Made by a program: the position numbers and the translations under genes. This document shows, piece after piece, positions 7,914 through 15,259 of a stretch of DNA of 64,000 nt. Under the pieces are notes generated by a model. The model was not told the origin of the DNA. It was given only the letters and a program-made list of their open reading frames with translations, and did no database searches. The stretch spans positions 310,001-374,000 of the forward strand of contig CAKSDZ010000001.1 in the NCBI GenBank assembly GCA_934446365.1. The letters run 5' to 3'. How positions within the stretch are numbered: the first letter of the stretch is position 1; every line of letters begins with the position of its first letter. This DNA comes from an uncultured Eubacteriales bacterium. Its GTDB lineage: Bacteria > Bacillota > Clostridia > Oscillospirales > CAG-272.

Positions 7914-8588
7914 ATGGATCAGAAAAAAGTAGGCCTGTTTTTGAAAACGCTTCGCAAAGAAAAAAATATGACTCAGGAAGTGTTGGCAGAAACGTTGAAT
8001 GTATCCAGCAGAACAGTATCCAGATGGGAAACGGGAAGTAATATGCCGGATATCAGTTTACTGGTTGAACTATCTGAATTCTATCAAGTCGGTATACCTG
8101 AGATAATTAACGGAGAAAGGAAAAGTGAGAACATGAATCAAGAGCCGAAAGATACTGCGATTAAAATGGCAGAATATAGTAAAAATGAGCTCAACATAGA
8201 GAAAAGGAAACTAATAAATGTCCTCCTCATGATATTTGGTGTATTTATTATGATTTCTGCTCTGGCAATATTTCCGAATGAAAGCAGTTGGGGAAGTATT
8301 TATGCAACGATTGGCGGAGCCATATTAACCGTAGGAATTTATTTCAGAATTAAGTCTGTGATAGTAAAAAGGGGCTTGCGAATATTGAGTGTTATTGGAT
8401 GTGTCATTGTATTATTTGGAATTTTTACTGTTTCAGATTATATTGCGGTTTCACAGTTCCGACAGGTTCCACGATTTAGTTATGAAAAAGCTTATGGCGA
8501 CGATATCGTTGAACACAAAACATTATTTTATACGGTCATTCAAAAAAACCCGGGAACTGAGAATGAAAGTATAGAAATTTTAAAATAG
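7914..8588 (+). CDS. XRE-family helix-turn-helix protein with membrane domain
   Basis: A 224-residue protein fusing an N-terminal Cro/CI-type helix-turn-helix (about 7-62, with MTQEVLAETLNVSSRTVSRWE) to a membrane part with three predicted segments (about 103-120, 125-145, 158-178) and a short C-terminal tail. Membrane-tethered XRE proteins are common in gut Clostridia and their targets are mostly unknown; no ligand can be proposed. GGAGGGG lies six bases before the ATG at 7914, and a TATAAT at 7884-7889 may be its -10 box. Base composition (many AAA, TTA and ATA codons) is clearly more AT-rich than lysS, suggesting recent acquisition. No partner gene is adjacent. Confidence 0.8.
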   Translation: MDQKKVGLFLKTLRKEKNMTQEVLAETLNVSSRTVSRWETGSNMPDISLLVELSEFYQVGIPEIINGERKSENMNQEPKDTAIKMAEYSKNELNIEKRKLINVLLMIFGVFIMISALAIFPNESSWGSIYATIGGAILTVGIYFRIKSVIVKRGLRILSVIGCVIVLFGIFTVSDYIAVSQFRQVPRFSYEKAYGDDIVEHKTLFYTVIQKNPGTENESIEILK

Positions 8589-8667
8589 TTTTAATGTGGG
8601 CAGTTTTTGAATAGGACTGTCCATTTCATTATTTTGTGACGTCCCGCAGATTATTTCGGAAAGATAC

Positions 8668-8696
8668 TTGAATTGCCGGCGTGAATCGTATATAAT
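8668..8696 (+). promoter_or_regulatory. Sigma-A type promoter
   Basis: TTGAAT (8668-8673), 17-bp spacer, TATAAT (8691-8696), 38 bp upstream of the next gene's start. This argues that translation begins at the ATG at 8734 and not at upstream in-frame codons that overlap the promoter. Confidence 0.65.
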
Positions 8697-8733
8697 AATT
8701 TATATAATCTCGTCAAGAAAGGAAGGAATTCCT

Positions 8734-9384
8734 ATGTCAAAGGTGCTCAAATGGCTCGATAATTTTTGGTATCATTATAAATGGGTCGTTATTATTGTCG
8801 TCTTTTTCCTCATTGTCGGCATTGTACTCACCGTCCAGCTTGTAACAAGGCAGAATTACGACGCCTATATCATGTATCTCGGTGATGCGGCTATCCCGGA
8901 TACACAGTATCAAGATATTTTGGATTCTTTCAAAAAAGTTACGGAGGATTACAACGGAGATGAAGAAATCCTGATCAATTTCGCGAAAACGGCGTATATA
9001 ACCGATAAAGATAATGAAATGGCAAGCAGTATCAATTCGGTCGCTGTGCAGTTTATGTCCTCGATGATTGTTCAGCCGTATTACCTGTATCTGATCAATG
9101 CCGAAGTGTATGAGATGTATAAGGACTCGGATATCTTTATTCCTCTTTCCGATATCGTGGACGACATTCCGGCGGATTGGCTCTACGATGAAAATGCGGT
9201 TTATTTCAACAAAACGGATTTTGCGCAGAACAACGCCGGTGTCGATGCTCTCGGCTCCGACACGCTGTTGGTTATCAAAAATATTCCGTATACCTCTTCA
9301 AAATCCGCCTATCAATCGGAAAAAGAAGCATTTGACCATCACGTAGCGCTTTTTAAAAATATCATTGAATATGTTGCAGATTAA
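8734..9384 (+). CDS. Single-pass membrane-anchored protein of unknown function
   Basis: The protein has 216 residues with the start placed at the ATG at 8734, which has AAGGAAGG upstream. An aromatic, basic N-terminus (LKWLDNFWYHYKW) leads into one membrane helix (about 17-38, VVIIVVFFLIVGIVLTVQLV). The remaining 175 residues should lie outside the cell. They are acidic and carry no motif I recognise; the region YYLYLINAEVYEMYKDSDIFIPLSDIVDDIPADWL resembles the ligand-facing part of extracellular solute-binding domains, but I would not assign that. The gene has its own promoter and is followed within 55 bp by the DUF4886 gene, so the two may be cotranscribed. Confidence 0.75.
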   Translation: MSKVLKWLDNFWYHYKWVVIIVVFFLIVGIVLTVQLVTRQNYDAYIMYLGDAAIPDTQYQDILDSFKKVTEDYNGDEEILINFAKTAYITDKDNEMASSINSVAVQFMSSMIVQPYYLYLINAEVYEMYKDSDIFIPLSDIVDDIPADWLYDENAVYFNKTDFAQNNAGVDALGSDTLLVIKNIPYTSSKSAYQSEKEAFDHHVALFKNIIEYVAD

Positions 9385-9438
9385 AGGGGTTGATGTCGAT
9401 TTTTCAATCGGCAGACAACCTTGTTATGGAGTGAAATT

Positions 9439-10179
9439 ATGAAAATACTTGCCATTGGCAACAGCTTTTCTCAGGATTCGACCGCATATGTCGAGGATAT
9501 TGCAAAATCTATTGGTCATCGCGATATCACTGCCGCCAATCTATATATCGGCGGCTGCCCGCTTTCCCATCATGCCGAAAATCTGAAAACCAATGCTGTG
9601 GAATATGATTATCAGCGCCACGGAAACGGACTTTACAAAACCTCCATACGGGAGGCTCTGAAATCGGATACGTGGGATATTATTACGCTTCAACAGGTGA
9701 GCGGATTGTCCGGTTTATATGACACCTATCATCCCTATATCGACGAGGTATATTCGGAGGTGAAGCGTCTTTGCCCGAATGCTGTGGTTTATCTGAACCG
9801 TACATGGGCATATGAGGAGGGAAGCGCTCATCCGCATTTTGAGCATTATAATCATGACAGAGCGAAGATGGATGCAGCGATTGAGGATTGCTATCAAAAA
9901 ATCTCCGCAGAATTTTCCGCAGAGATCATTCCGGTCGGAAATGTGATTACAGCGCTCAAAAAATTGCCGGAATTTGATATTGCAAAGGGCGGCATTTCAC
10001 TGTATCGCGATGCGTTTCATCTCAGCCTGACTTACGGACGCTTTGCCGCTGCATGTGTGTGGCTGAAAAAGCTATGCGGAATGAGGCTTGACAGCGTATC
10101 TTTTGTTCCGGAGAATGCGGATGCCGCTTTGATACAAAAAGTCGTGCAGTTTATCGAAGGCTATTTTCAAAAAGATTGA
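9439..10179 (+). CDS. DUF4886 (SGNH-hydrolase-like) protein
   Basis: The protein has 246 residues from the ATG at 9439, which has GGAG eight bases upstream; an upstream in-frame start lacks a ribosome-binding site. It begins ILAIGNSFSQD, the block I signature of DUF4886/SGNH-like proteins with the candidate nucleophile Ser. It has a middle IITLQQVSG block and ends the fold with RDAFHLSLTYGRF, where D and H would complete a catalytic triad. The family is found mostly in gut bacteria, often beside polysaccharide-degradation genes, and is presumed to remove ester groups from glycans; activity is inferred. No signal peptide is visible, so it may be cytoplasmic. Confidence 0.85.
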   Translation: MKILAIGNSFSQDSTAYVEDIAKSIGHRDITAANLYIGGCPLSHHAENLKTNAVEYDYQRHGNGLYKTSIREALKSDTWDIITLQQVSGLSGLYDTYHPYIDEVYSEVKRLCPNAVVYLNRTWAYEEGSAHPHFEHYNHDRAKMDAAIEDCYQKISAEFSAEIIPVGNVITALKKLPEFDIAKGGISLYRDAFHLSLTYGRFAAACVWLKKLCGMRLDSVSFVPENADAALIQKVVQFIEGYFQKD

Positions 10180-10220
10180 CGGAGACTGTAAAAATCCCGT
10201 TTCTTTTTTCATAAAAAATA

Positions 10221-10249
10221 TTGACAAAAGAAGCGGGATATGCTAATAT
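10221..10249 (+). promoter_or_regulatory. tRNA operon promoter
   Basis: TTGACA (10221-10226), 17-bp spacer and TAATAT (10244-10249), 31 bp before the first tRNA. A strong promoter as expected for stable RNA. Confidence 0.75.
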
Positions 10250-10280
10250 ATATAGGCGGTGAAAATAAACCGCTTGAAAT

Positions 10281-10354
<74 letters not shown>

Positions 10355-10400
10355 AAAAAGATATGCCGTATGCAGACGCTTCTACGGCGTATCTTTATTT

Positions 10401-10477
10401 GTGCCTTTAGCTCAGCAGGATAGAGCAACTGCCTTCTAAGCAGTAGGTCGAGGGTTCGAATCCCCCAAGGCACGCCA
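10401..10477 (+). tRNA. tRNA-Arg (anticodon TCT)
   Basis: Acceptor GTGCCTT pairs with AAGGCAC. The anticodon stem ACTGC/GCAGT encloses CTTCTAA with anticodon TCT (reads AGA/AGG), and the T-arm is GGGTTCGAATCCC. CCA is encoded at 10475-10477. It lies 46 bp after tRNA-Gly. Confidence 0.95.
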
Positions 10478-10482
10478 TATAT

Positions 10483-10560
10483 GGTGGGTATAGCTCAGTT
10501 GGTTAGAGCGCCAGGTTGTGGCCCTGGAGGCCGTCGGTTCGAGTCCGATTATCCACCCCA
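10483..10560 (+). tRNA. tRNA-His (anticodon GTG)
   Basis: Acceptor GTGGGTA pairs with TATCCAC. The histidine-specific extra G at position -1 (10483) faces the C discriminator. Anticodon stem CCAGG/CCTGG encloses TTGTGGC with anticodon GTG. CCA is encoded at 10558-10560. It starts only 5 bp after tRNA-Arg. Confidence 0.95.
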
Positions 10561-10562
10561 AC

Positions 10563-10602
10563 AAAAAATATTTCCGACAAATATTTGTCGGAAATATTTT
10601 TT
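10563..10602 (+). terminator. Terminator of the tRNA operon (perfect 40-nt palindrome)
   Basis: The 20-bp arms are exactly symmetric around 10582/10583, with core CCGACAAAT and ATTTGTCGG, and end in a run of T. It lies 2 bp after tRNA-His and could act in either direction. Confidence 0.85.
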
Positions 10603-10621
10603 TGCTTCATCGTTAAAATAC

Positions 10622-10650
10622 TTGACAGCGGTATAATATTGTAATAAAAT
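10622..10650 (+). promoter_or_regulatory. Sigma-A type promoter
   Basis: TTGACA (10622-10627), 17-bp spacer, TAAAAT (10645-10650), 45 bp upstream of the GyrI-like gene. Confidence 0.65.
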
Positions 10651-10695
10651 AGGCGAGCATAAAAAATAAATGATCGTTTGATGTAAGGAGAAAAA

Positions 10696-11250
10696 ATGTT
10701 GCAACCGTATATTGTAGAAAAGGGTGTTCAAAAATTTATTGGGCGAAGCGCAAAGCTTGGTGGCACGAACCCGACCGGCGAAGATATTGGTCTTCTTTAT
10801 GACAATATGCAGAATATATTCTGTAAAATCAGCCGTCCTATGAATGATAGATTTTACGGAATAACTATTAATTTTGCGAATAGCACGAATAATAGCCGAA
10901 AAGATTACTGGTTATGCAAAGAAGTAGAAACGCTCTGGAAAGATGATATGCCAGGTGAATTTGAAGCTTTAGGCGACGACATGGAAACTCTTATATTGCC
11001 TGCAACCAGATGGCTTTATATCCCTGTACGATATGACGATTCCTTTGTAAAGAACTTGGCACCGGAAGAATTTCGAGATGATCCGGGTTATTTAACTTCA
11101 TGTGTTTATAATTGGGGAAGATCATGGTTAATTGAAAACGGCTACAAGCCGCAGGACTATCCGTTTGAGATGGAAATATATGGACTGCATGACGGATATG
11201 ATGGAATTGACGGCGGGGCGAACATTACGCTTGCCATACCTATGATATAA
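10696..11250 (+). CDS. GyrI-like / AraC effector-binding-domain protein (tentative)
   Basis: A 184-residue soluble protein without a DNA-binding domain. The pattern in its second half is what is seen in stand-alone GyrI-like small-molecule-binding domains (SOUL/BmrR-type fold): ATRWLYIPVRYDDSF, then CVYNWGRSWLIENGYKP, an acidic FEMEIYGLHDG and a terminal ITLAIPM strand. Members bind hydrophobic or cationic compounds, or, in E. coli SbmC/GyrI, protect DNA gyrase; no ligand can be inferred here. AAGGAGA precedes the ATG, and it has its own promoter and terminators. Its AT-rich composition and position directly downstream of a tRNA cluster are consistent with acquired DNA, though no flanking repeats were found. 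Confidence 0.5.
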   Translation: MLQPYIVEKGVQKFIGRSAKLGGTNPTGEDIGLLYDNMQNIFCKISRPMNDRFYGITINFANSTNNSRKDYWLCKEVETLWKDDMPGEFEALGDDMETLILPATRWLYIPVRYDDSFVKNLAPEEFRDDPGYLTSCVYNWGRSWLIENGYKPQDYPFEMEIYGLHDGYDGIDGGANITLAIPMI

Positions 11251-11334
11251 ATAAATTCGTGCATTCTATAAAAGTAACCTTTTGATTTGGTGAAGTTGAA
11301 ATCGTATATTATCTTTTTTGCAGCTCACAGACAC

Positions 11335-11368
11335 AAAAAATCCGTCGGCATTGGCCGGCGGATTTTTT
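11335..11368. terminator. Bidirectional intrinsic terminator
   Basis: AAAAAATCCGTCGGC pairs with GCCGGCGGATTTTTT (one G-U). T-runs occur on both strands, so it can serve the GyrI-like gene (+) and spo0A (-). Confidence 0.75.
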
Positions 11369-11379
11369 ATGGAGTAATG

Positions 11380-11407
11380 AAATACCACCCGTGAACGGGT
11401 GGTATTT
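11380..11407. terminator. Second terminator between convergent genes
   Basis: AAATACCACCCGT pairs with ACGGGTGGTATTT. On the + strand it runs into a long T-tract; on the - strand it starts 2 bp past the spo0A stop. Two terminators within 75 bp strongly insulate the convergent transcripts. Confidence 0.7.
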
Positions 11408-11409
11408 TT

Positions 11410-12201
11410 TTACGATATTTTATTTTTAAGCCGCAGATTATCGGCGATCATCGCGATAAATTCCGAATTGGTCGGCTTGCCGCGCTCATTCTGTATGGTG
11501 TAGCCGAAATACGCATTGAGCGTATCAAGGTCGCCTCTGTCCCACGCGACTTCGATGGCATGACGGATCGCTCTTTCCACTCTTGATGAGGTTGTTTGGT
11601 ATTTTTTGGCGACAGTAGGATATAATATTTTTGTCACGGAATTGATAAGCTCGCTGTTTTCAATGGTCATCATGATGGCGGTCCTGAGATACTGATATCC
11701 CTTGATGTGAGCGGGAACGCCGATTTTATGAATGATGCTGGTCACCTGTGTTTCGATATCATTTCGGTCTGAACCAAACTGAATGCTCGGTTCAAATCGC
11801 GTTCTGGAAATCATGCTCCGATTTTTATAGATTCTCGTGATTCTTTCGTAAAGTACGGTGAAATCGATCGGCTTCTGCATGCAGTAGGCGGCGCCGGCCT
11901 CAGTTGCTTCCTGAAAAAGATTCGGATTGGAGCAGCAGGAAAACACGATAAAATCAGGGGCAAGCGATACGTTGGAAAAAAGCTGTTTTGATTTTTTGAT
12001 GATTTGAACGGCGTCAAGCTTCGGCAGCCATACGTCGATCAGAACGATATCGGGAGAGGTTCTCTTTATTTTACTGAAAACATCGCTTCCATTGTCGGTT
12101 TCGTCTACAATTTCAATACCGAATCTGGAAAGGTTGTCTTTCAGATCATTCCTGAATTTTTCACTTTCATCGGCAATAAGTATTTTAATTCTCTGTTCCA
12201 C
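11410..12201 (-). CDS. spo0A: Sporulation master regulator Spo0A
   Basis: The protein has 263 residues if it starts at the GTG at 12201, which has GGAG nine bases upstream and gives the usual short N-terminus (EQRIKILIADES). The in-frame ATG at 12216 adds five residues but lacks a ribosome-binding site. Residues 1-125 are a receiver domain with phospho-acceptor Asp in VLIDVWLP, Ser in VFSCC and Lys in QKPID. The second acidic-pocket residue is Glu (ADES) instead of the more usual Asp. The C-terminal Spo0A_C DNA-binding domain is nearly textbook: SIIHKIGVPAHIKGYQYL, SSRVERAIRHAIEVAW, KPTNSEFIAMIAD. Spo0A commits cells to sporulation. Unlike many Clostridia, spoIVB is not adjacent. Confidence 0.97.
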   Translation of the reverse strand: MEQRIKILIADESEKFRNDLKDNLSRFGIEIVDETDNGSDVFSKIKRTSPDIVLIDVWLPKLDAVQIIKKSKQLFSNVSLAPDFIVFSCCSNPNLFQEATEAGAAYCMQKPIDFTVLYERITRIYKNRSMISRTRFEPSIQFGSDRNDIETQVTSIIHKIGVPAHIKGYQYLRTAIMMTIENSELINSVTKILYPTVAKKYQTTSSRVERAIRHAIEVAWDRGDLDTLNAYFGYTIQNERGKPTNSEFIAMIADNLRLKNKIS

Positions 12202-12267
12202 TGTTTCATTCTCCATTTCTGTTATTTTGTTTGTCGGATTTTTAGATATCTGAAAATTTCCAATAAC

Positions 12268-12296
12268 ATATTACCACAATATGGAACTAAAAGCAA
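12268..12296 (-). promoter_or_regulatory. Candidate promoter of spo0A
   Basis: On the minus strand, TTGCTT (12296-12291), 17-bp spacer and TAATAT (12273-12268) lie 67 bp before the proposed GTG. The rest of the 226-bp gap up to ispF is AT-rich with no gene. I saw no convincing sigma-H site or consensus 0A box. Confidence 0.4.
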
Positions 12297-12442
12297 TGGA
12301 GTATTGGAAAATTATGTAAACAAAATTTTTTGGTTCGATTTGTTAAAAATGCCAAAGTTGTTCTCATATCTCGCCAAAATCAAACAATATAATCATAAAA
12401 ATGCTCGAATCGTGAAAAAATGGGGAAATTAAAATCAAATAA

Positions 12443-12922
12443 TCATATTTTATAAATTAAACAAACAGAATGGGCAGAAATTCCTTCACAGCGACCGGTA
12501 AAGCCGAGCTTTTCCTCGGTGGTCGCCTTGATATTGACATTTTCCTTTTCAATTTCCAGGGCATTTGCGATATTTTCTTTCATTTTGTCAATGTGCGGCG
12601 CAAGCTTGGGGGATTGCGCAATCACTGTCGCATCGATATTGCCGATTTGATATCCGCTTTTTTTGATGATTTCCCGTACCTTTTCAAGAAGAAAAAGGCT
12701 GGAAACGCCTTCATACTGCTTGTCGCTGTCCGGAAAATGATGCCCGATATCCTTTTTTCCCGCCGCTCCAAGCAAAGAGTCCGCGACCGCGTGGCAGAGC
12801 ACATCGGCGTCGGAATGACCGAGCAGTCCAAGGCTATGCTCGATATCGACGCCGCCGAGAATCAGCCTTCTGCCTTTTACAAGCTTATGGACATCGTAAC
12901 CGTGTCCGATCTTGATATTCAT
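12443..12922 (-). CDS. ispF: 2-C-methyl-D-erythritol 2,4-cyclodiphosphate synthase IspF
   Basis: A 159-residue protein of standard length. IspF cyclises CDP-ME 2-phosphate to MEcPP in the MEP isoprenoid pathway. The start IKIGHGYDVHKL supplies the metal-binding Asp and His; LGHSDADVLCHAVADSLLGAA supplies further metal and active-site residues; GKKDIGHHFPDSD and a late ATTEEKLGFTGRCEGI complete the signature. Its ATG overlaps the ispD stop by four bases (ATGA), so the two are translationally coupled. IspD and IspF carry out steps 2 and 4 of the same pathway; Dxr and IspG are encoded elsewhere in this window. Confidence 0.97.
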   Translation of the reverse strand: MNIKIGHGYDVHKLVKGRRLILGGVDIEHSLGLLGHSDADVLCHAVADSLLGAAGKKDIGHHFPDSDKQYEGVSSLFLLEKVREIIKKSGYQIGNIDATVIAQSPKLAPHIDKMKENIANALEIEKENVNIKATTEEKLGFTGRCEGISAHSVCLIYKI

Positions 12923-13689
12923 GCATTGCCTCCCGTCTTTCTTTTCATCAGAATATCCCGTGCGATTGCGAGGTCGCTCGTGTTCGTAATTTTGATATTT
13001 TCATTCATGCATTCCACAAGCTTGACATGAAATCCCGCAAGCTCGGCAAGCATGGCGTCGTCGGTGATTTTTTCATCGATTTTTTCGGCGGAGGAGACGG
13101 ATACCTCATATACGGATTTCTTGAATACCTGCGGCGTCTGTGCAAGCCAAAGGAGCGAACGGTCGATGGTTTCGGTGACAAATCCGTTTTCATCCGCTTT
13201 TTTGACCGTGTCCGTCGCCCGTTTTGCGGCGATAGCGGCTCCGGTACGATACGCTTCAAGCACGATTCTATCGATATCCTCGGCGGTGATGAGGCATCTT
13301 GCGGCATCGTGAATGGCGATAAACCCGCATTCTTTCGATACCTTGCGAAAGCCTCGGAGCGCCGATTCCGCGCGCGAGGCACCGCCTGAGACGACGAATT
13401 TCAGCTTGGAAAGGGAATATTTTTTTCTGAAATTCTGGTAAAGCGGAATTTCATTTTCTGCGGCCACTACGATGATCTCGTTTATTTTTTCGCTTTTCTG
13501 GAAGGCAAGAACGGAATGGATGACCACCGGGATTCCGTCAATTTCTATCAGCTGCTTGCTGAGGCTTTTGTCGTTCATTCTTTCGCTTTTTCCGGCAGCC
13601 AAAATGATGGCGGAGGTATAACGATTCCTGTCGCGATGAGAAATGAGATTGCAGATTTTTTCGATTTTTTTAATAATATGAAATTTCAA
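12919..13689 (-). CDS. ispD: 2-C-methyl-D-erythritol 4-phosphate cytidylyltransferase IspD
   Basis: The protein has 256 residues with a TTG start at 13689, chosen because AAGGAG lies seven bases upstream; about 25 residues precede the first motif, slightly more than usual. The nucleotidyltransferase signature AIILAAGKSERM is followed by KQLIEIDGIPVVIHSV, VSGGASRAESALRG and IHDAARCLI, which bind CTP and MEP. The enzyme activates MEP with CTP. It is cotranscribed with ispF and diverges from the cdaA block. Confidence 0.96.
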   Translation of the reverse strand: MKFHIIKKIEKICNLISHRDRNRYTSAIILAAGKSERMNDKSLSKQLIEIDGIPVVIHSVLAFQKSEKINEIIVVAAENEIPLYQNFRKKYSLSKLKFVVSGGASRAESALRGFRKVSKECGFIAIHDAARCLITAEDIDRIVLEAYRTGAAIAAKRATDTVKKADENGFVTETIDRSLLWLAQTPQVFKKSVYEVSVSSAEKIDEKITDDAMLAELAGFHVKLVECMNENIKITNTSDLAIARDILMKRKTGGNA

Positions 13690-13815
13690 GAGAAGGCTCC
13701 TTATGGTCCAAAAACGGACGGATTGGATTTAGACAAAAATCCAAGATTAGTATACCATAGATTCCTCAAAACTCAATATTTTTCAAAAAATATTACAAAA
13801 AATATAAAAAAAGTA

Positions 13816-13844
13816 TTTATTTATAAGGGTTTATATAGTATAAT
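13816..13844 (+). promoter_or_regulatory. Candidate promoter of the cdaA block
   Basis: TTTATT (13816-13821), 17-bp spacer, TATAAT (13839-13844), with a second TATAAT-like box just downstream. The whole stretch is so AT-rich that the -35 choice is weak, but this is the only space for a promoter of the 13-kb block. Confidence 0.4.
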
Positions 13845-13877
13845 ATAATTATAATACTTCGGACGGAGGATATTGTC

Positions 13878-14696
13878 TTGGAAAACTTTCTTGGGACGCT
13901 GAAATATCTCGTCGATCAGTTCGGACTGATCGATTTTCTCGATATTTTATTCGTTTCGATTTTAATATATTATGTCGTCAAATTCATCCGAGACCGACGT
14001 GCAAGCAAGCTTGCGATCGGTGTTTTCCTTGTTTTGTTTATTCTTCTTTTGAGTGAAATCCTCGGGATGAGAGCTATGGACTTTATCCTTTCCAATATCG
14101 TGCAGGTCGGGCTGATTGCTCTGATCATCGTTTTTCAGCCGGAGCTGCGTTCCGCGTTGGAAAAGGTCGGGGGCAGTTCATTCAAAACGCTGAAAAATTC
14201 AGTCGCCTCCAAGGATAAGGAGCATTCAAAGATAGAGGGCATCGCCAATATTTGTCAGGCGGCGAGTGAGCTTTCAAGAGAATATACCGGGGCGCTGATC
14301 GTCATCGAACGGAACACGCCGCTCGGAGATATCATCAAAACGGGAACGGTCGTCAATGCCGATATTTGCGTTTCGCTGCTGAAAAATATTTTCTTCAACA
14401 AAGCCCCGCTCCATGACGGGGCGGTGATTATCCGAAACAACAGAATCTGTGCGGCCGGCTGTTTTTTGCCGATGTCCACCAATGACGATATCATCAAGGA
14501 TCTCGGAACAAGACACCGTTCCGCAATCGGTATGAGTGAAAACAGCGACGCGGTGGTGGTGGTCGTTTCCGAGGAAACGGGAACCATTTCCGTGGCAATC
14601 AACGGAGAGCTTCGCCGCAACTATGACTATAATACGCTAAAATATGAGCTTACTTCTTTGCTCGGCGGAGAAGAAACCAAACAGAAAGCGAACTGA
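13878..14696 (+). CDS. cdaA: Membrane diadenylate cyclase CdaA
   Basis: A 272-residue c-di-AMP synthase. Three membrane helices occupy about residues 10-95 (LDILFVSILIYYVVKFI, LAIGVFLVLFILLLSEI, ILSNIVQVGLIALIIVF). The DAC catalytic domain follows, with both hallmark motifs intact: DGA in APLHDGAVII and RHR in GTRHRSAIG. It condenses two ATP into c-di-AMP, which controls potassium and osmolyte uptake and wall integrity. The start is a TTG at 13878 with GGAGGA seven bases before it. The next gene is its usual partner ybbR (CdaR), but glmM, which normally comes third, is absent. Confidence 0.96.
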   Translation: MENFLGTLKYLVDQFGLIDFLDILFVSILIYYVVKFIRDRRASKLAIGVFLVLFILLLSEILGMRAMDFILSNIVQVGLIALIIVFQPELRSALEKVGGSSFKTLKNSVASKDKEHSKIEGIANICQAASELSREYTGALIVIERNTPLGDIIKTGTVVNADICVSLLKNIFFNKAPLHDGAVIIRNNRICAAGCFLPMSTNDDIIKDLGTRHRSAIGMSENSDAVVVVVSEETGTISVAINGELRRNYDYNTLKYELTSLLGGEETKQKAN

Positions 14697-14740
14697 TAAT
14701 CGGAAAGGAGTCATGTCTTTGCGGGACATAGGCACATGTT

Positions 14741-15250
14741 ATGAGTGAGAAAAATGATAAGCATTTTTTGAAATCGATTTTTTCGAAAAAAGATAGCTCC
14801 ACCGACATGAGAACGGATGAAACCGATGATTATACCGTTGAGCGGAATCAGAAAATCGATGTGATTATCCGAATTCTTTCCATTATCGGCGCTATTTTCA
14901 TATGGATATACGTGGTATCCACCGATGTGGCCAGCTATGAATTTAAAAATGTCGAGGTTGAACTGAAAAATATTGAAACGGTCGAAGCGGAGGGCTTCAC
15001 TGTTGATTATGACATCCTCTATGTTACGTTCAAGGTGCAGGGAAGCGCCGGTAAGGTGAGTGGGATTACGGAGGATTCCGTCAAGGTGTATGCAAATTTG
15101 TCCTCGGTGGATCTTTCCGATATCGTCGGCAGCAAGACCATAAAAATGCCGATTGTTTATGAGATTCCAAAGGACCTTACCTGTATGGAAAAATCGCAGG
15201 ATACGATCGAAGTCGTCATTTCCGTTTCATCCCCCGAAAGCGCAGGATAA
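14741..15250 (+). CDS. YbbR-domain protein (CdaR-like), short form
   Basis: The protein has 169 residues: a charged N-terminus, one membrane helix (about 44-62, IIRILSIIGAIFIWIYVVS), then a single extracytoplasmic YbbR-type module (about 68-165, YEFKNVEVELKN ... VKVYANLSSVDLS ... IPKDL). Bacillus CdaR has several tandem YbbR modules, so this is a minimal version. CdaR binds and modulates CdaA, and the position directly after cdaA supports that role. The protein ends naturally at a stop 9 bp before the next gene, with no trace of further modules in other frames. Confidence 0.85.
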   Translation: MSEKNDKHFLKSIFSKKDSSTDMRTDETDDYTVERNQKIDVIIRILSIIGAIFIWIYVVSTDVASYEFKNVEVELKNIETVEAEGFTVDYDILYVTFKVQGSAGKVSGITEDSVKVYANLSSVDLSDIVGSKTIKMPIVYEIPKDLTCMEKSQDTIEVVISVSSPESAG

Positions 15251-15259
15251 GCAAAACGC

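Noticed and set aside
12225..12240. A possible 0A box (TGTCGGA) upstream of spo0A
   Set aside because: One mismatch to the TGTCGAA heptamer in a short site is expected by chance, and it lies close to the start codon and downstream of the proposed -10 box.
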